A stretch of 64,000 nt of DNA, taken from contig NZ_AP025344.1 of NCBI RefSeq assembly GCF_021654795.1, positions 1,736,501-1,800,500 of the forward strand. Direction: 5' to 3'. Position numbers and translations under genes: made by a program. The stretch comes from Paenibacillus dendritiformis. Its GTDB lineage: Bacteria > Bacillota > Bacilli > Paenibacillales > Paenibacillaceae. The notes beneath the pieces are model-generated. The model was given only the letters and a program-made list of their open reading frames with translations, was not told the origin of the DNA and searched no databases. Positions 35,946 to 45,002 of this stretch are shown piece after piece (position 1 is the stretch's first letter; each line of letters opens with the position of its first letter).

Positions 35946-37508
35946 ATGAAAAAGAGACCGATCGCAATGATGCTGACTGTCGCGCTGCTTGCCATCGTGG
36001 CTGCGGCAGGCTGCTCCGCCAAGGACAAAGAAGCTTCGCCGGGCGAAACCGGCGGATCGGATGGCAAGAGCCCGATCCAATTTTCCTGGCTGGCGTATGA
36101 CCGGGTGGAGGGGAAGGTGCGGCCGGATTGGGAGATTTTCAAGGAGATCGAGGCGAAGACTGGCGTCAGCGTCGATTTTCAAATTGTCAGCCAGGAGGGA
36201 CTCAACGAGAAAAGACAGATTATGATCGCGACGAACTCGGTCACCGATTTCATTCAGGTCACCACCCAGGAGGGGCGGGATCATGGCCCTGACAACGTAT
36301 TCCTGAATTTGAAGGACTATCTGGAGCAGGCTCCGAATTTGAAGGCGTTTTACGAAAAATATCCGGAGGCCGCGGCTGTCGCCACTGGCGCGGACGGGGG
36401 CATCTATACGGTGCCCGTCATTGAAGGGGATGCGGAAGGCAAAGGCTTCAACTTCATCTGGTATGCCCGCAAGGACGTGATGGATCAGCACGGGCTGAAG
36501 GCGCCGGAGACGATGGATGAATTTTATCAGTTCCTGAAGGCGCTTAAAGAAAAAGAACCGGACTCCTACCCGCTGATTTCGAACGGGATTGTAGGCGATA
36601 CGGGACTCTACACGGTATTCGGCCGGGCGTTCACCGGCATTCAGGGCTTCTTCAACATTGATCCGGCCACCGATAAATATGCCTTTGCGCCGTACCGCGA
36701 CGGCTATAAAGAGTCGCTGATCTTTTTGAATAAGCTGTATGCGGAAAAGCTCCTTGACCCGGAATATTCCCTGCTGACGCAGGCGCAGTGGGAGGAACGC
36801 ATGCTGAAGGGCAAGTCGTTCGTGACGTATTTCTGGAAGGCGGACTTGGAGTCTCTGACGGAAAAGGGACGCAAGGCAAGCACCGCCTCATTCGAGCTCG
36901 ACGCGATTCCGCAGGTCGCCGCAGACGGCATCAAGAACTACCAGTTCTCCCGTCCGGTCATTGGAGCGATGGGTCGCGCGATATCCGCCAAGGTCAAGGA
37001 TAAGGAAAGGGCGGTCCAGTTCCTGGATTATCTCGTCGGCGAGGAAGGATCGAATTATTTGTCGCTTGGCATTGAAGGCAAGACGTACGCGATGGAGAAC
37101 GGGAAGCCGGTATATATGAAGGAATTCGGCACGTCCCCGTTCAATACGCTGCGCAAGGATTGGGGCGTATGGTACGACTTGATTACGCTGGACAATGCCA
37201 AGTCGCGCGAGGTATGGGAACGCGGGTTGAGCGACAAGAGCAAAGAGATCAACAAGATGTATGAACCGTACATCGTGCCGGCGCCGAAGCAAATCGTGAA
37301 GACGGAGGAAGAGCTGGAGCTCGAAAAATCAAAGCTCAACAATCTCAATAAATATTTGGAGCAAAAATTGACCGAGTTCGTCACCGGCAAAACGCCAATC
37401 AATGACGAGACGTACCGGCAATTCCTCGATCAGGCGAAGAAGCTCGGCGCGGATGATCTGCTCCGCATGTATGATACGGCTTATACCCGGACGTACGGCA
37501 AGAAATAA
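35946..37508 (+). CDS. ABC importer solute-binding lipoprotein, LplA type
   Basis: The protein has 520 residues. The signal peptide ends in lipobox AAGC with Cys23, so it is lipid-anchored. The mature part has the large extracellular solute-binding fold with FNFIWYARKDVMDQHGL and the RNKPAP-free hydrophilic C-terminus typical of LplA-like binders. AAGGAGG precedes the ATG. It works with the two upstream permeases. Confidence 0.88.
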   Translation: MKKRPIAMMLTVALLAIVAAAGCSAKDKEASPGETGGSDGKSPIQFSWLAYDRVEGKVRPDWEIFKEIEAKTGVSVDFQIVSQEGLNEKRQIMIATNSVTDFIQVTTQEGRDHGPDNVFLNLKDYLEQAPNLKAFYEKYPEAAAVATGADGGIYTVPVIEGDAEGKGFNFIWYARKDVMDQHGLKAPETMDEFYQFLKALKEKEPDSYPLISNGIVGDTGLYTVFGRAFTGIQGFFNIDPATDKYAFAPYRDGYKESLIFLNKLYAEKLLDPEYSLLTQAQWEERMLKGKSFVTYFWKADLESLTEKGRKASTASFELDAIPQVAADGIKNYQFSRPVIGAMGRAISAKVKDKERAVQFLDYLVGEEGSNYLSLGIEGKTYAMENGKPVYMKEFGTSPFNTLRKDWGVWYDLITLDNAKSREVWERGLSDKSKEINKMYEPYIVPAPKQIVKTEEELELEKSKLNNLNKYLEQKLTEFVTGKTPINDETYRQFLDQAKKLGADDLLRMYDTAYTRTYGKK

Positions 37509-37548
37509 GCCCGCGCCTGGAGAGCGCGGGAACGAAGGAGGAAGCGCT

Positions 37549-38613
37549 ATGGGAGCTGGAGAAGCATTCAAGGTCATTGATGCGGATGTTCACAATGAGC
37601 AGGACGATTCGGCCCTGGTGCCCTATTTGGCGGAGCCGTGGAAGTCGAAGGTCGCTTCATCGGGCATCGGGTATGCGGGCTCCGGCTATTATTCGCCGAT
37701 AGGCGTCATGAAGAAGGACTCGATCCCGCCGGGGGGCGGCAAGGCCGGCTCCGATCCCGACCTCCTCGTCAAGCAGTTGATCGAGGGGTACGATATCGAG
37801 TACGCCATTTTGACGGGAGTCGTCTATAATATCTCGGCGACCCATGACCCGGATTATGCGGCGGCCATCTGCTCCGCCTACAACGACTTCCTGATTGCCG
37901 AATGGCTGGGCAGGCATTCGGCGTTCAAAGGCGCGATCGCGGTGTCCACGCTGGACCCGCATCTCGCCGCCAAGGAAATCGATCGTGCCGGGGATCATCC
38001 CGACATCGTCGAAGTGATTATATCCAGCGCCGCGCGCTGGCCGCTGGGGCACCGCTTCTATCATCCGATCTATGAAGCGGCCGAACGGCACGGGCTGCCC
38101 GTCGCGATTCATCCGGGGGCGGAAGGCGGGGGAAGCTCCACCGCTCCGACGGCAGCCGGCTACCCGGCGAGATACATCGAGTGGCACACCTGTCTCTCCC
38201 AAATGTTCATGGCCCACCTGGTCAGCCTCGTATGCGAAGGGGTGTTCGTCAAGTTCCCCCGGCTGAAGGTGGTGCTCGTCGAGGGCGGCATTGCCTGGCT
38301 GCCGCCGCTGATGTGGCGGCTCGACAAAAATTACAAGGCGCTCCGATCCACCGTGCCGTGGCTGACGAAGATGCCGAGCCAGTATGTCGCGGAGCATTGC
38401 TTCCTGACGACGCAGCCGATCGAGGAGCCGGATAACCTCCAGCATCTGGTTGACCTGTTCAATATGTTCGATGCGGGGAACATGATTCTCTACTCCAGCG
38501 ATTATCCCCATTGGGATTTCGATGCGCCGGACAGGATTCTGCGCAAGCTGAAGCCGGAGGCCCGGCGTAAAATCTTTTACGAGAACGCGAAAAAGCTCTA
38601 TAACTTACCGTAA
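37549..38613 (+). CDS. Amidohydrolase-family enzyme (amidohydrolase_2 type)
   Basis: The protein has 354 residues. The metal ligands of the family are visible: VIDADVHN at the N-terminus, a beta-strand AIHPGAEGG and the C-terminal SSDYPHWDFD. Members of this family hydrolyse lactones or amides or decarboxylate aromatic and keto acids (ACMSD and gamma-resorcylate decarboxylase). The ATG at 37549 is behind AAGGAGGAAG. It follows the binding protein by 40 bases and precedes a Rieske protein by 16 bases, so it probably acts on the imported compound. Confidence 0.82.
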   Translation: MGAGEAFKVIDADVHNEQDDSALVPYLAEPWKSKVASSGIGYAGSGYYSPIGVMKKDSIPPGGGKAGSDPDLLVKQLIEGYDIEYAILTGVVYNISATHDPDYAAAICSAYNDFLIAEWLGRHSAFKGAIAVSTLDPHLAAKEIDRAGDHPDIVEVIISSAARWPLGHRFYHPIYEAAERHGLPVAIHPGAEGGGSSTAPTAAGYPARYIEWHTCLSQMFMAHLVSLVCEGVFVKFPRLKVVLVEGGIAWLPPLMWRLDKNYKALRSTVPWLTKMPSQYVAEHCFLTTQPIEEPDNLQHLVDLFNMFDAGNMILYSSDYPHWDFDAPDRILRKLKPEARRKIFYENAKKLYNLP

Positions 38614-38629
38614 ACGGAGGCAAGGTGTC

Positions 38630-38986
38630 ATGGGGGTACATTATGTGCTGGATACGGCGGATGTTCCCGAAGGCGGTCATGCCGTCGTCCAGGTGGAAGG
38701 CCGCGAAATCGGAATCTTCCGGATCAACGGAGAGTTCTATGCGCTCCATAATTCTTGTCCGCACCAAGGGGCGCCGATGTGCGCCGGTCATGTATCCGGA
38801 ACGAATCTTCCATCGGGCGTCTACGAATACGAATACAGCCGGAAGGGCGAGATCTTGCGCTGTCCGTGGCACGGGTGGGAGTTCGATATCAAGACCGGGA
38901 AGTCGCTGTTCAGCGAGCGGACGCGGGTGAAGACCTATGAGCTGGAGGTGGCGGACGGGAAAATCGGCGTCGTGCTGGGGAAGTAA
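38630..38986 (+). CDS. Rieske [2Fe-2S] ferredoxin-like protein
   Basis: This is a 118-residue stand-alone Rieske domain. The cluster ligands are Cys-x-His in NSCPHQGAPMC and Cys-x-x-His in LRCPWHGWEFD. It should carry one electron in the cytoplasm to an oxygenase or reductase. No oxygenase large subunit or reductase is in the window. It begins 16 bases after the amidohydrolase with GGAGGC upstream, so the two are one operon. Confidence 0.88.
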   Translation: MGVHYVLDTADVPEGGHAVVQVEGREIGIFRINGEFYALHNSCPHQGAPMCAGHVSGTNLPSGVYEYEYSRKGEILRCPWHGWEFDIKTGKSLFSERTRVKTYELEVADGKIGVVLGK

Positions 38987-39049
38987 GCGTACGTCCTCCC
39001 GCGTGAGCCTGGCGCGCCCCAGGCGGCTCATTGCCAGACGGCTACAAAT

Positions 39050-39071
39050 GATATAACATATATGTTATATC
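39050..39071. promoter_or_regulatory. Perfect 22-bp palindrome, probable operator of the GntR-LacI regulator
   Basis: GATATAACATA is followed immediately by its exact complement TATGTTATATC. It lies 20 bases upstream of the regulator start codon and resembles GntR operators with ATAAC halves. The nearby TATAAC and TATAT can serve as a -10 element. Confidence 0.7.
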
Positions 39072-39091
39072 AACAAGTAAGGATGATTGGA

Positions 39092-40276
39092 ATGGGCTAT
39101 GATTCTCGTTCGCCATTATATGTGCAGGTGCATCGGTACATCGAAGAACGAATTCGTCGAGGCGTGTTGAAGCCGAATGACCGGATTCCGACGGAAAAGG
39201 AACTGATGGAGCAATTCAAGGTCAGCCGGATCACGGTAGTGAATGCGCTTTCGGCTCTGGTCAAGGATGGGTGGATCTACCGCGTTCCCGGCAGAGGAAG
39301 CTTCGTCTCCAATGACCTGCCGGCCGAACGGAACGGGGAAGGGGCCGAAGCGGCGGCCTTGGCCGTTCCGGCGGAGGGGCAGCCGAACCGGACCGAGCCT
39401 GTTCCGGGCCGAACGATCGGCTTTGTGATGCCGACGTTGGAGGATTATTTCGCGATGCGTCTCATCAATGCGGTTCAAGATACGCTGCGGACGCACGGGT
39501 ATTCGCTCGTGATCGCGTTCAGCGGCGGCTCCAAGGAGCGGGAGGAGCAGCAGATCCGGGATTTTATCGCGATGGGCGTCAGAGGCCTGCTGCTGTTCCC
39601 GGCCGATGAAGAAACTTATAATGAAGAAATTTTGTCGTTGAAGGTCAACGGCTTTCCGTTTGTGCTGATCGATCGGTATTTGCGGGGGGTCGAGACGCAT
39701 TTTGTCTGCTCGGACAATCGGGCCGGAGCCCGAATGGCGGTCGATCATCTGTGGGAGAACGGCCACCGCCATATTGCGATCTGCACGAATGCATATCGGG
39801 AATGCGTCAGCGTGCATGATCGGATCTCCGGGTATATGAGCGCCTTCGAGCAGCATGGCGGCATGATTAATCCGTCGCTTATCGTGACCGGCTTCTCGCT
39901 CCCTGCCGGGGAGGAAGGGGACGATTCGGAGCTGGCGCGCCATATGAAGAGCGGGATCGCGAGCGCGTATATCGCGCTGGACGGGAAGCTGGGCATGCGA
40001 ATGAGGCAGATGGCGAAGCGGTTCGGCTTGCGGGTGCCGGAAGATATTTCGCTCCTTACCTTCGACAATCCGGAGAACGATGAAGATCAGGAGAGCTTTT
40101 TCACTTATATTTATCAAAATGAAATGGAAATCGGCCGGCAGGCAGCGACAATTCTGACGGAGATCATCGAGCGGCGGGAGACGGACGGCGAGTACCGTAA
40201 AGTCATTCTCCAGCCTCAGCTGATCATCGGCCGTTCGACCGGGCCTAGCTTGCGTTCGAATCATGCGCGCCCCTAA
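39092..40276 (+). CDS. GntR-LacI hybrid transcriptional regulator (AraR type)
   Basis: The protein has 394 residues. The N-terminal 70 residues are a GntR winged helix (LYVQVHRYIEERIRRGVLKP, then RIPTEKELMEQFKVSRITV). The remainder is a LacI/periplasmic-binding sensor domain (TIGFVMPTLEDYFAMRLINAV and ILQPQLIIGRSTG at the end). The start at 39092 is chosen because AAGGAT lies 8 bases upstream; earlier ATGs lie in the operator palindrome. It probably represses itself and the amidohydrolase/Rieske/importer system upstream, by analogy with AraR-like proteins. Confidence 0.85.
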   Translation: MGYDSRSPLYVQVHRYIEERIRRGVLKPNDRIPTEKELMEQFKVSRITVVNALSALVKDGWIYRVPGRGSFVSNDLPAERNGEGAEAAALAVPAEGQPNRTEPVPGRTIGFVMPTLEDYFAMRLINAVQDTLRTHGYSLVIAFSGGSKEREEQQIRDFIAMGVRGLLLFPADEETYNEEILSLKVNGFPFVLIDRYLRGVETHFVCSDNRAGARMAVDHLWENGHRHIAICTNAYRECVSVHDRISGYMSAFEQHGGMINPSLIVTGFSLPAGEEGDDSELARHMKSGIASAYIALDGKLGMRMRQMAKRFGLRVPEDISLLTFDNPENDEDQESFFTYIYQNEMEIGRQAATILTEIIERRETDGEYRKVILQPQLIIGRSTGPSLRSNHARP

Positions 40277-40310
40277 AAAAATCGCCAATCCCGTAAACGG
40301 AGATTGGCGA
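40275..40310 (-). terminator. Terminator of the hemolysin III gene, possibly bidirectional
   Basis: TCGCCAATC and GATTGGCGA flank a 11-base loop. Seven A on the plus strand give a T tract on the minus strand. Confidence 0.8.
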
Positions 40311-40351
40311 AGCTTGCTTTTGCCATCGGCTCCATGGCCTTCAAGCGATCT

Positions 40352-40993
40352 TCAGATCTGCACCAAGGTCAACACGGCGAAGAAATGGGCGACCGAGCCG
40401 GCTAACACGAATAGATGCCAAATCATATGATGAAACGGAAAGCCCCGCCACACATAGAATACGGTGCCCGCCGTATAGAGCAGTCCCCCTGTAACAAGCA
40501 GGGTCAACCCGGTTCCGGGCATTGCCGCCGACAGCGGGTTCCATGCCATGACGATAAGCCAGCCCATGGCGATATAGAGAAAGGTCGACAGGAAGAGAAA
40601 GCGCTTCGTGAAGAAGGCCTTGAACACGATCCCGGCCACGGCCAGCGTCCAGACGACCGCGAACAGGCTCCAGCCCAGCATCTTCGGCAAGGCGATGAGG
40701 ACAAACGGAGTGTACGTTCCGGCGATAAAGACATAGATCGAGGCGTGATCGAACGTCTCGAACAGATCCTTCACCCGGCCTTCGGGGAAGCTATGCACCA
40801 AGGTCGACGATGTATAGAGCAGCAGCATGGAAATGCCGTAAATCGTAAAGCTGACGACGTGAATCGGTTCGCCGTACAGTGCGGCGAAGACGATAAGCAG
40901 GGTCAAGGCGGCAACGCTGAGAATGGCGCCGATGCCATGGGTAATGGCGTTGGCGATCTCTTCACCCCGCGTATAGGTATGGGTATTGGCCAT
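40352..40993 (-). CDS. Hemolysin III family (PAQR-like) membrane protein
   Basis: The protein has 213 residues with seven predicted membrane segments. The conserved motifs are FDHASIYVFIAGTYTPF and HHMIWHLFVLAGSVAHF, with metal-binding His and Asp residues typical of the HlyIII/PAQR fold. The role in bacteria is uncertain (membrane stress or membrane composition). It is a single gene facing the regulator upstream. Confidence 0.9.
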   Translation of the reverse strand: MANTHTYTRGEEIANAITHGIGAILSVAALTLLIVFAALYGEPIHVVSFTIYGISMLLLYTSSTLVHSFPEGRVKDLFETFDHASIYVFIAGTYTPFVLIALPKMLGWSLFAVVWTLAVAGIVFKAFFTKRFLFLSTFLYIAMGWLIVMAWNPLSAAMPGTGLTLLVTGGLLYTAGTVFYVWRGFPFHHMIWHLFVLAGSVAHFFAVLTLVQI

Positions 40994-41169
40994 AAGTAAA
41001 TCTTCCTCTCTGCCCGCTGGTATTCGTTACCTTCATTGTATAAGACGACAGTGGCGTCTGCAAATCCTTGCGAACGGCTTTACTTATTTTTTACGATCCA
41101 AAGATGGATATGTATGTTGTTAACGGAAACGAAGCGTTCAGGCCGGATACTCTGGAGAGGAGGACATGG

Positions 41170-41412
41170 ATGAGCAGACTGGTCATAGGCACGGCAATCG
41201 GTTGTGCCGCAGCGATGGCGCTAATAATCATGTATTCGTACATCGGAGAGTTCGCCTGCTTCATTGGAATCGGAGCGATGATCGGAATGATTAGCGTAGT
41301 GCTGATGAATCAGCGTGGGGAGGTCCATGGGAAGCAGCGTCAAGCGATGCGGCGGCAGGAATGGATGGAACGGAACCGGAGCCGCGTGGAGCAGGAATCG
41401 GCAGAAAAATAA
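41170..41412 (+). CDS. Small two-TM membrane protein, unknown
   Basis: This is an 80-residue protein with two hydrophobic segments (residues 3-25 and 30-50) and a charged Arg/Glu-rich tail. GAGAGGAGGA lies 5-6 bases before the ATG at 41170. A longer frame to 41068 has no ribosome binding site. No family is recognised. Its terminator follows directly. Confidence 0.65.
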   Translation: MSRLVIGTAIGCAAAMALIIMYSYIGEFACFIGIGAMIGMISVVLMNQRGEVHGKQRQAMRRQEWMERNRSRVEQESAEK

Positions 41413-41576
41413 GGAACAGCGCCCCCGCCCTTCCGGCAGGCCATTCGGCGCTGTTCGGCTTTCTTATTCGGCACAATCTGGGTGTGCGGCTTGCGTGTCC
41501 ACGTGTTGCGGACGATGTCGGGGTTGATGCCGCCGGAACGCTCGATTTTGCGGCGTTGGCGTTTGGCTTTGCTCAT
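41340..41576 (-). CDS. Small basic protein, unknown
   Basis: This is a 78-residue protein starting MSKAKRQRRKIERSGGINP, with AAAGGAGG ten bases upstream. The first 45 residues look like a small basic protein family seen in bacilli, which I cannot name. The C-terminal part reads antisense through the terminator and the last codons of the convergent gene (73-bp overlap), so the annotated stop may lie beyond the ancestral one. Confidence 0.55.
   Translation of the reverse strand: MSKAKRQRRKIERSGGINPDIVRNTWTRKPHTQIVPNKKAEQRRMACRKGGGAVPYFSADSCSTRLRFRSIHSCRRIA
41414..41465 (+). terminator. Terminator after the two-TM protein gene
   Basis: GAACAGCGCC and GGCGCTGTTC form a perfect stem followed by GGCTTTCTT. 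Confidence 0.7.
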
Positions 41577-41706
41577 GGGAGCAGCCTCCTTTACAATATA
41601 CATAGAATAGGAAGAACGATAAAGATCCTTCATACATCAGAGTAACTTACCTTGAACGGCAATTCAAGCGAAATCGGATTCCGATTCGCAAAAGGAGCGT
41701 CAAGCC

Positions 41707-42471
41707 ATGATTATGCGTACACGGAATGGGGAACGGGTTCTGATTCAACAGCATGACCACGGATTTATTTCCGGAGAAGCGGCAAGGAATTTCAATCCTG
41801 ATCTGGCCGGGGGCACGAAGCGCTGGGAGGAGGTCGTATTGGCCGCCTACGAGCATGATCGCGCTTGGATTGGTCTCGATCATACACCGATATGGAACGA
41901 TGCGGATGCGGAGCCATTTACGTTTATGGATTACCCGATTGTGCCGAAGCTGGCCTTTTACCGGATTGGGCTGGATGAGATCGAACGGATGAATCCGTAT
42001 GCGGCGCTGCTGTGCAGCCTGCACTTCGTGTCTTTCTTCCGAACGGAGGAGCAGCCCGAGATTATCCAGTTTTTGCGGCATGAACGGTCTCGTCAGGCCC
42101 GGATTCGCGAGCAGCTGGACGGCATTGACGACCACGCGGTGACGGAGCATTTTCGGCTGCTGCAGTTCTGCGACGATCTCTCCTTATATGTCTGCCTGAA
42201 CGAGCCCGGGGCAGCCAAGGGAGACGAATTTCCATGGTATCAGGACGGGTTCGAGCGGACGGAGGCCTTCAATTCGGAGACGGGCACCCAGCTTGTCGCA
42301 GAGTGGGCCAGCGAGACGGAGGTGCGGGTCACGCCGTTCCCGTTCATCGCGCCGTTCACCACGAAGCTGCGTTCCAAGGCGGTGCCGGACGCGCTGGTGG
42401 AAGCGGTGGGCATCGGCAAGGCATACCGCCAGACCGAATGGACCGAGCAGACGTTGACGTTTATCAGGTAA
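41707..42471 (+). CDS. DUF3891 family protein
   Basis: The protein has 254 residues. It begins RVLIQQHDHGFISGEAARN and has the stretch AAYEHDRAWIGLDHTPIWND, with several conserved His and Asp residues that suggest a metal-dependent HD-like fold. I recognise it as DUF3891, whose function is unknown. AAAGGAGCG precedes the ATG. Single gene with its own terminator. Confidence 0.8.
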   Translation: MIMRTRNGERVLIQQHDHGFISGEAARNFNPDLAGGTKRWEEVVLAAYEHDRAWIGLDHTPIWNDADAEPFTFMDYPIVPKLAFYRIGLDEIERMNPYAALLCSLHFVSFFRTEEQPEIIQFLRHERSRQARIREQLDGIDDHAVTEHFRLLQFCDDLSLYVCLNEPGAAKGDEFPWYQDGFERTEAFNSETGTQLVAEWASETEVRVTPFPFIAPFTTKLRSKAVPDALVEAVGIGKAYRQTEWTEQTLTFIR

Positions 42472-42494
42472 GAGGGAATCAGCTTAAGGACGGC

Positions 42495-42536
42495 AAGAAC
42501 CCGCTGCTAGGGGAGAATGGCAGAGGGTTCTTTGTG
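42495..42536 (+). terminator. Terminator after the DUF3891 gene
   Basis: AAGAACCC and GGGTTCTT enclose a 22-base loop; TTTGTGT follows. Confidence 0.7.
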
Positions 42537-42885
42537 TAGAAGAGCCTCAACCAGCGCCCCTTGTATAGATGGATGAGTTAAAGAGAAATATAGATGAATA
42601 TGGAAGCTTCAGGAGTTTAGACTGCGGCAGAGTCGCCTGGCGCGACTTCGCCCGATCGCCGTGCTTCGATCGAGAATTTATTGTACAATTAAGGAAACTC
42701 TACCTGACGCGCGGACATGCTCGACCCAATCGCCTGGTATTCTTGTCTTCGGCCCGATACAGGGAGAGCGTCCGAGGCCTAGTGTGAAGCGTCAAGTTAT
42801 GTTTCTATTGTGACCCGACCGGTGTGGTTAACCAGATTACCGGGTTAGAGGTCATCCATTCCACGGAAAGGAAGGAGAAACACCG
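42537..42885. other. Intergenic region upstream of fda
   Basis: About 350 bases without a convincing gene. A 72-codon plus-strand frame at 42569 has no ribosome binding site and no recognisable product. The palindrome TGGTTAACCA (42825-42834) with CCGGT/ACCGG on its flanks lies 52 bases before the fda start and may be an operator. Confidence 0.4.
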
Positions 42886-43773
42886 ATGAACAACCAACAA
42901 TTGGAGCGAATTCATACGGGAAAGGGTTTTATTGCGGCATTGGACCAGAGCGGAGGAAGCACGCCTAAGGCGCTGCTCCAATATGGCATTGAGGAAGACC
43001 GCTACTCGAATGACGAAGAAATGTTCGAGCTGGTTCATGCCATGAGGACGCGGATTATTAAAAGTCCGGCATTTGATTCAAAGTATATTTTGGGCGCTAT
43101 CTTGTTCGAGAATACGATGGATCGCAAGATTGACGATCAATTTACCGCCGACTATCTATGGGAAAAGAAAGGGATTGTCCCTTTTTTGAAGGTCGACAAG
43201 GGTCTGGCCGAGCTGGAGAATGGCGTTCAACTGATGAAGCCGATCCCGGATTTGAACGACCTGTTGAAGCGGGCGGTGGATAAGCATATTTTTGGGACAA
43301 AAATGCGTTCGGTGATTAAAGAGGCCAACGCGGATGGAATTCGCAACGTCGTCGAGCAGCAGTTCGATATCGGCAGACAAATCTTGGCAATGGGGCTCGT
43401 TCCGATTATTGAGCCTGAGGTCGATATTTACAGCAAGGATAAGCAGCAATCGGAGCAAATCTTGAAAGAAGAGCTGCTCAAGCAATTGTCCGCTCTCGAT
43501 AAGGATGTGCGGGTGATGCTGAAGCTGTCCATACCGACCGAAGATAATTTTTATCGCGAGCTGATCGAGGAGCCGCATGTGCTTCGGGTTGTCGCTTTGT
43601 CGGGCGGTTACGATCAAAGGGAAGCGAATGAAAAACTGGCCCGGAATCACGGCTTGATCGCCAGCTTCTCGCGCGCCTTGTCGGAAGGCTTGACAGCGCA
43701 GCAGACCGACGAAGAATTTAACGCGACGCTGTCCCGCTCCATTCAAGCCATTTACGAAGCATCCATAAGCTGA
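42886..43773 (+). CDS. fda: Fructose-bisphosphate aldolase, class I
   Basis: The protein has 295 residues and splits fructose 1,6-bisphosphate through a Schiff base, without metal. Visible family motifs are [35 protein letters not shown] with the active lysine region, [12 protein letters not shown] and [22 protein letters not shown] precedes the ATG. Single gene. Confidence 0.92.
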   Translation: MNNQQLERIHTGKGFIAALDQSGGSTPKALLQYGIEEDRYSNDEEMFELVHAMRTRIIKSPAFDSKYILGAILFENTMDRKIDDQFTADYLWEKKGIVPFLKVDKGLAELENGVQLMKPIPDLNDLLKRAVDKHIFGTKMRSVIKEANADGIRNVVEQQFDIGRQILAMGLVPIIEPEVDIYSKDKQQSEQILKEELLKQLSALDKDVRVMLKLSIPTEDNFYRELIEEPHVLRVVALSGGYDQREANEKLARNHGLIASFSRALSEGLTAQQTDEEFNATLSRSIQAIYEASIS

Positions 43774-43822
43774 TGCTTCCCGGATGGTTATCCTGTGAAG
43801 TGTAAACCTGTATCAAGACGTC

Positions 43823-43856
43823 AGCCTGTTGAGAAACCCTCAACAGGCTGTTTTTT
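43823..43856 (+). terminator. Terminator of fda
   Basis: AGCCTGTTGAG and CTCAACAGGCT form a perfect 11-bp stem; GTTTTTT follows. Confidence 0.92.
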
Positions 43857-43933
43857 ATATATTTATTCATTGCGCCTGGGAATGAGGACATGCACTTGCT
43901 TCGCTTCGGTTCGTCATTCCATAAATAAAAATA

Positions 43934-43962
43934 TTGACAGTGGGGATAAAAAGATATAAATT
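43934..43962 (+). promoter_or_regulatory. Sigma-A promoter of the ABC-2 exporter operon
   Basis: TTGACA (43934-43939) and TAAATT (43957-43962) are 17 bases apart. It predicts a start near 43969, which rules out the ATG at 43968. Confidence 0.7.
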
Positions 43963-44048
43963 GTTAAATGAAAGTCGGTGTCAAAATAATAAGCGTGAAT
44001 TCGCAATATACAATCTGCCTGATCAATTGCGGAAAGGAAGTGATCGCG

Positions 44049-45002
44049 TTGGAGCGCCAAAAAACGTTAGCCATTCATATGAACCATGTAAATAAATCTT
44101 ATGGCTTGAAGCGCGGGGTGACAGATTTAAATCTAGCCGTAAAAAAAGGGGAAATCGTTGGATTTATTGGGCCAAATGGCGCAGGGAAGTCGACCACGAT
44201 CCGTCTGCTTATGCAGTTGATCAGCCCTGCGTCCGGGGATATCTCGGTTCTTGGCGAACGAATAAAGAAGGATAATCCCATGATACGCCGCCGAATCGGC
44301 TATCTGCCTTCCGAGATTAGACTTTACCCGGATTTAACCGGGGAACAGATGCTGGAGCTTGCAGCAGGCATTCATGGGATTGATTTGAAAAAAACAAGAA
44401 TTCCCGAATATGCGCAGAGACTGCAATGGGAAATGAACCCCCGGATCCGAACCTACTCACTAGGAAACCGCAAGAAGCTGGGCATACTGCTAGCGCTTCT
44501 GCATGAGCCTGAATTGCTTGTCCTGGATGAACCTACCTCCGGGCTTGATCCCCTCGCTCAGCAAAGCTTCTTTGAAATTGTTCGGGAATTAAATGAGTCA
44601 AACGGTACAACGGTATTCTTGTCCACGCACATCTTAACCGAGGTGGATAAGCTCTGCCACAGGGTCGTGTTTATACGAGACGGGAAGATCATTCAAGATT
44701 CTTCTGTTCCCGATCTAATGAGAGGAGGGGCTCATCTTTACGAGGTGATCTTTAAAGAATCCGGTGATCTGCGGCAAACATATGGACTTCTAAAGATAGA
44801 TCCAAATTCGAAATACATGGATGGGGTTTGTAGCGGAAGGATAGAGGATCATTGCCTGAATACCTTTCTCTCCCTTCTTGCCGATAAGCCCATTAAAGAT
44901 TTGAACCTTAGAAAATTGTCTCTTGAGGAGAGATTTATGGAAAAGTACAGCCGTCATAAAGAAAAGAAAGCGGAGGGGCCGAACGATGAGCAAGTTGTTT
45001 GA
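44049..45002 (+). CDS. ABC-2 type exporter, ATP-binding protein
   Basis: The protein has 317 residues: Walker A GPNGAGKST, a signature read as YSLGNRKKLGI (degenerate LSGGQ), Walker B LLVLDEPTSGLDP and FLSTHILTEVDKLC. The start is taken as TTG at 44049 because AAGGAAGTGA lies 6 bases upstream; an upstream ATG coincides with the transcription start. The permease gene overlaps by 17 bases. The operon resembles bacteriocin, antibiotic or lipid exporters; the cargo is unknown. Confidence 0.8.
   Translation: MERQKTLAIHMNHVNKSYGLKRGVTDLNLAVKKGEIVGFIGPNGAGKSTTIRLLMQLISPASGDISVLGERIKKDNPMIRRRIGYLPSEIRLYPDLTGEQMLELAAGIHGIDLKKTRIPEYAQRLQWEMNPRIRTYSLGNRKKLGILLALLHEPELLVLDEPTSGLDPLAQQSFFEIVRELNESNGTTVFLSTHILTEVDKLCHRVVFIRDGKIIQDSSVPDLMRGGAHLYEVIFKESGDLRQTYGLLKIDPNSKYMDGVCSGRIEDHCLNTFLSLLADKPIKDLNLRKLSLEERFMEKYSRHKEKKAEGPNDEQVV

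Noticed and set aside
38987..39049. Terminator after the Rieske gene
   Set aside because: A GCCTGG/CCAGGC hairpin exists but no T tract follows on the plus strand, so I do not call it.
42569..42787. A 72-codon frame upstream of fda
   Set aside because: No ribosome binding site, no recognisable domain, and it ends before the promoter-proximal palindrome.
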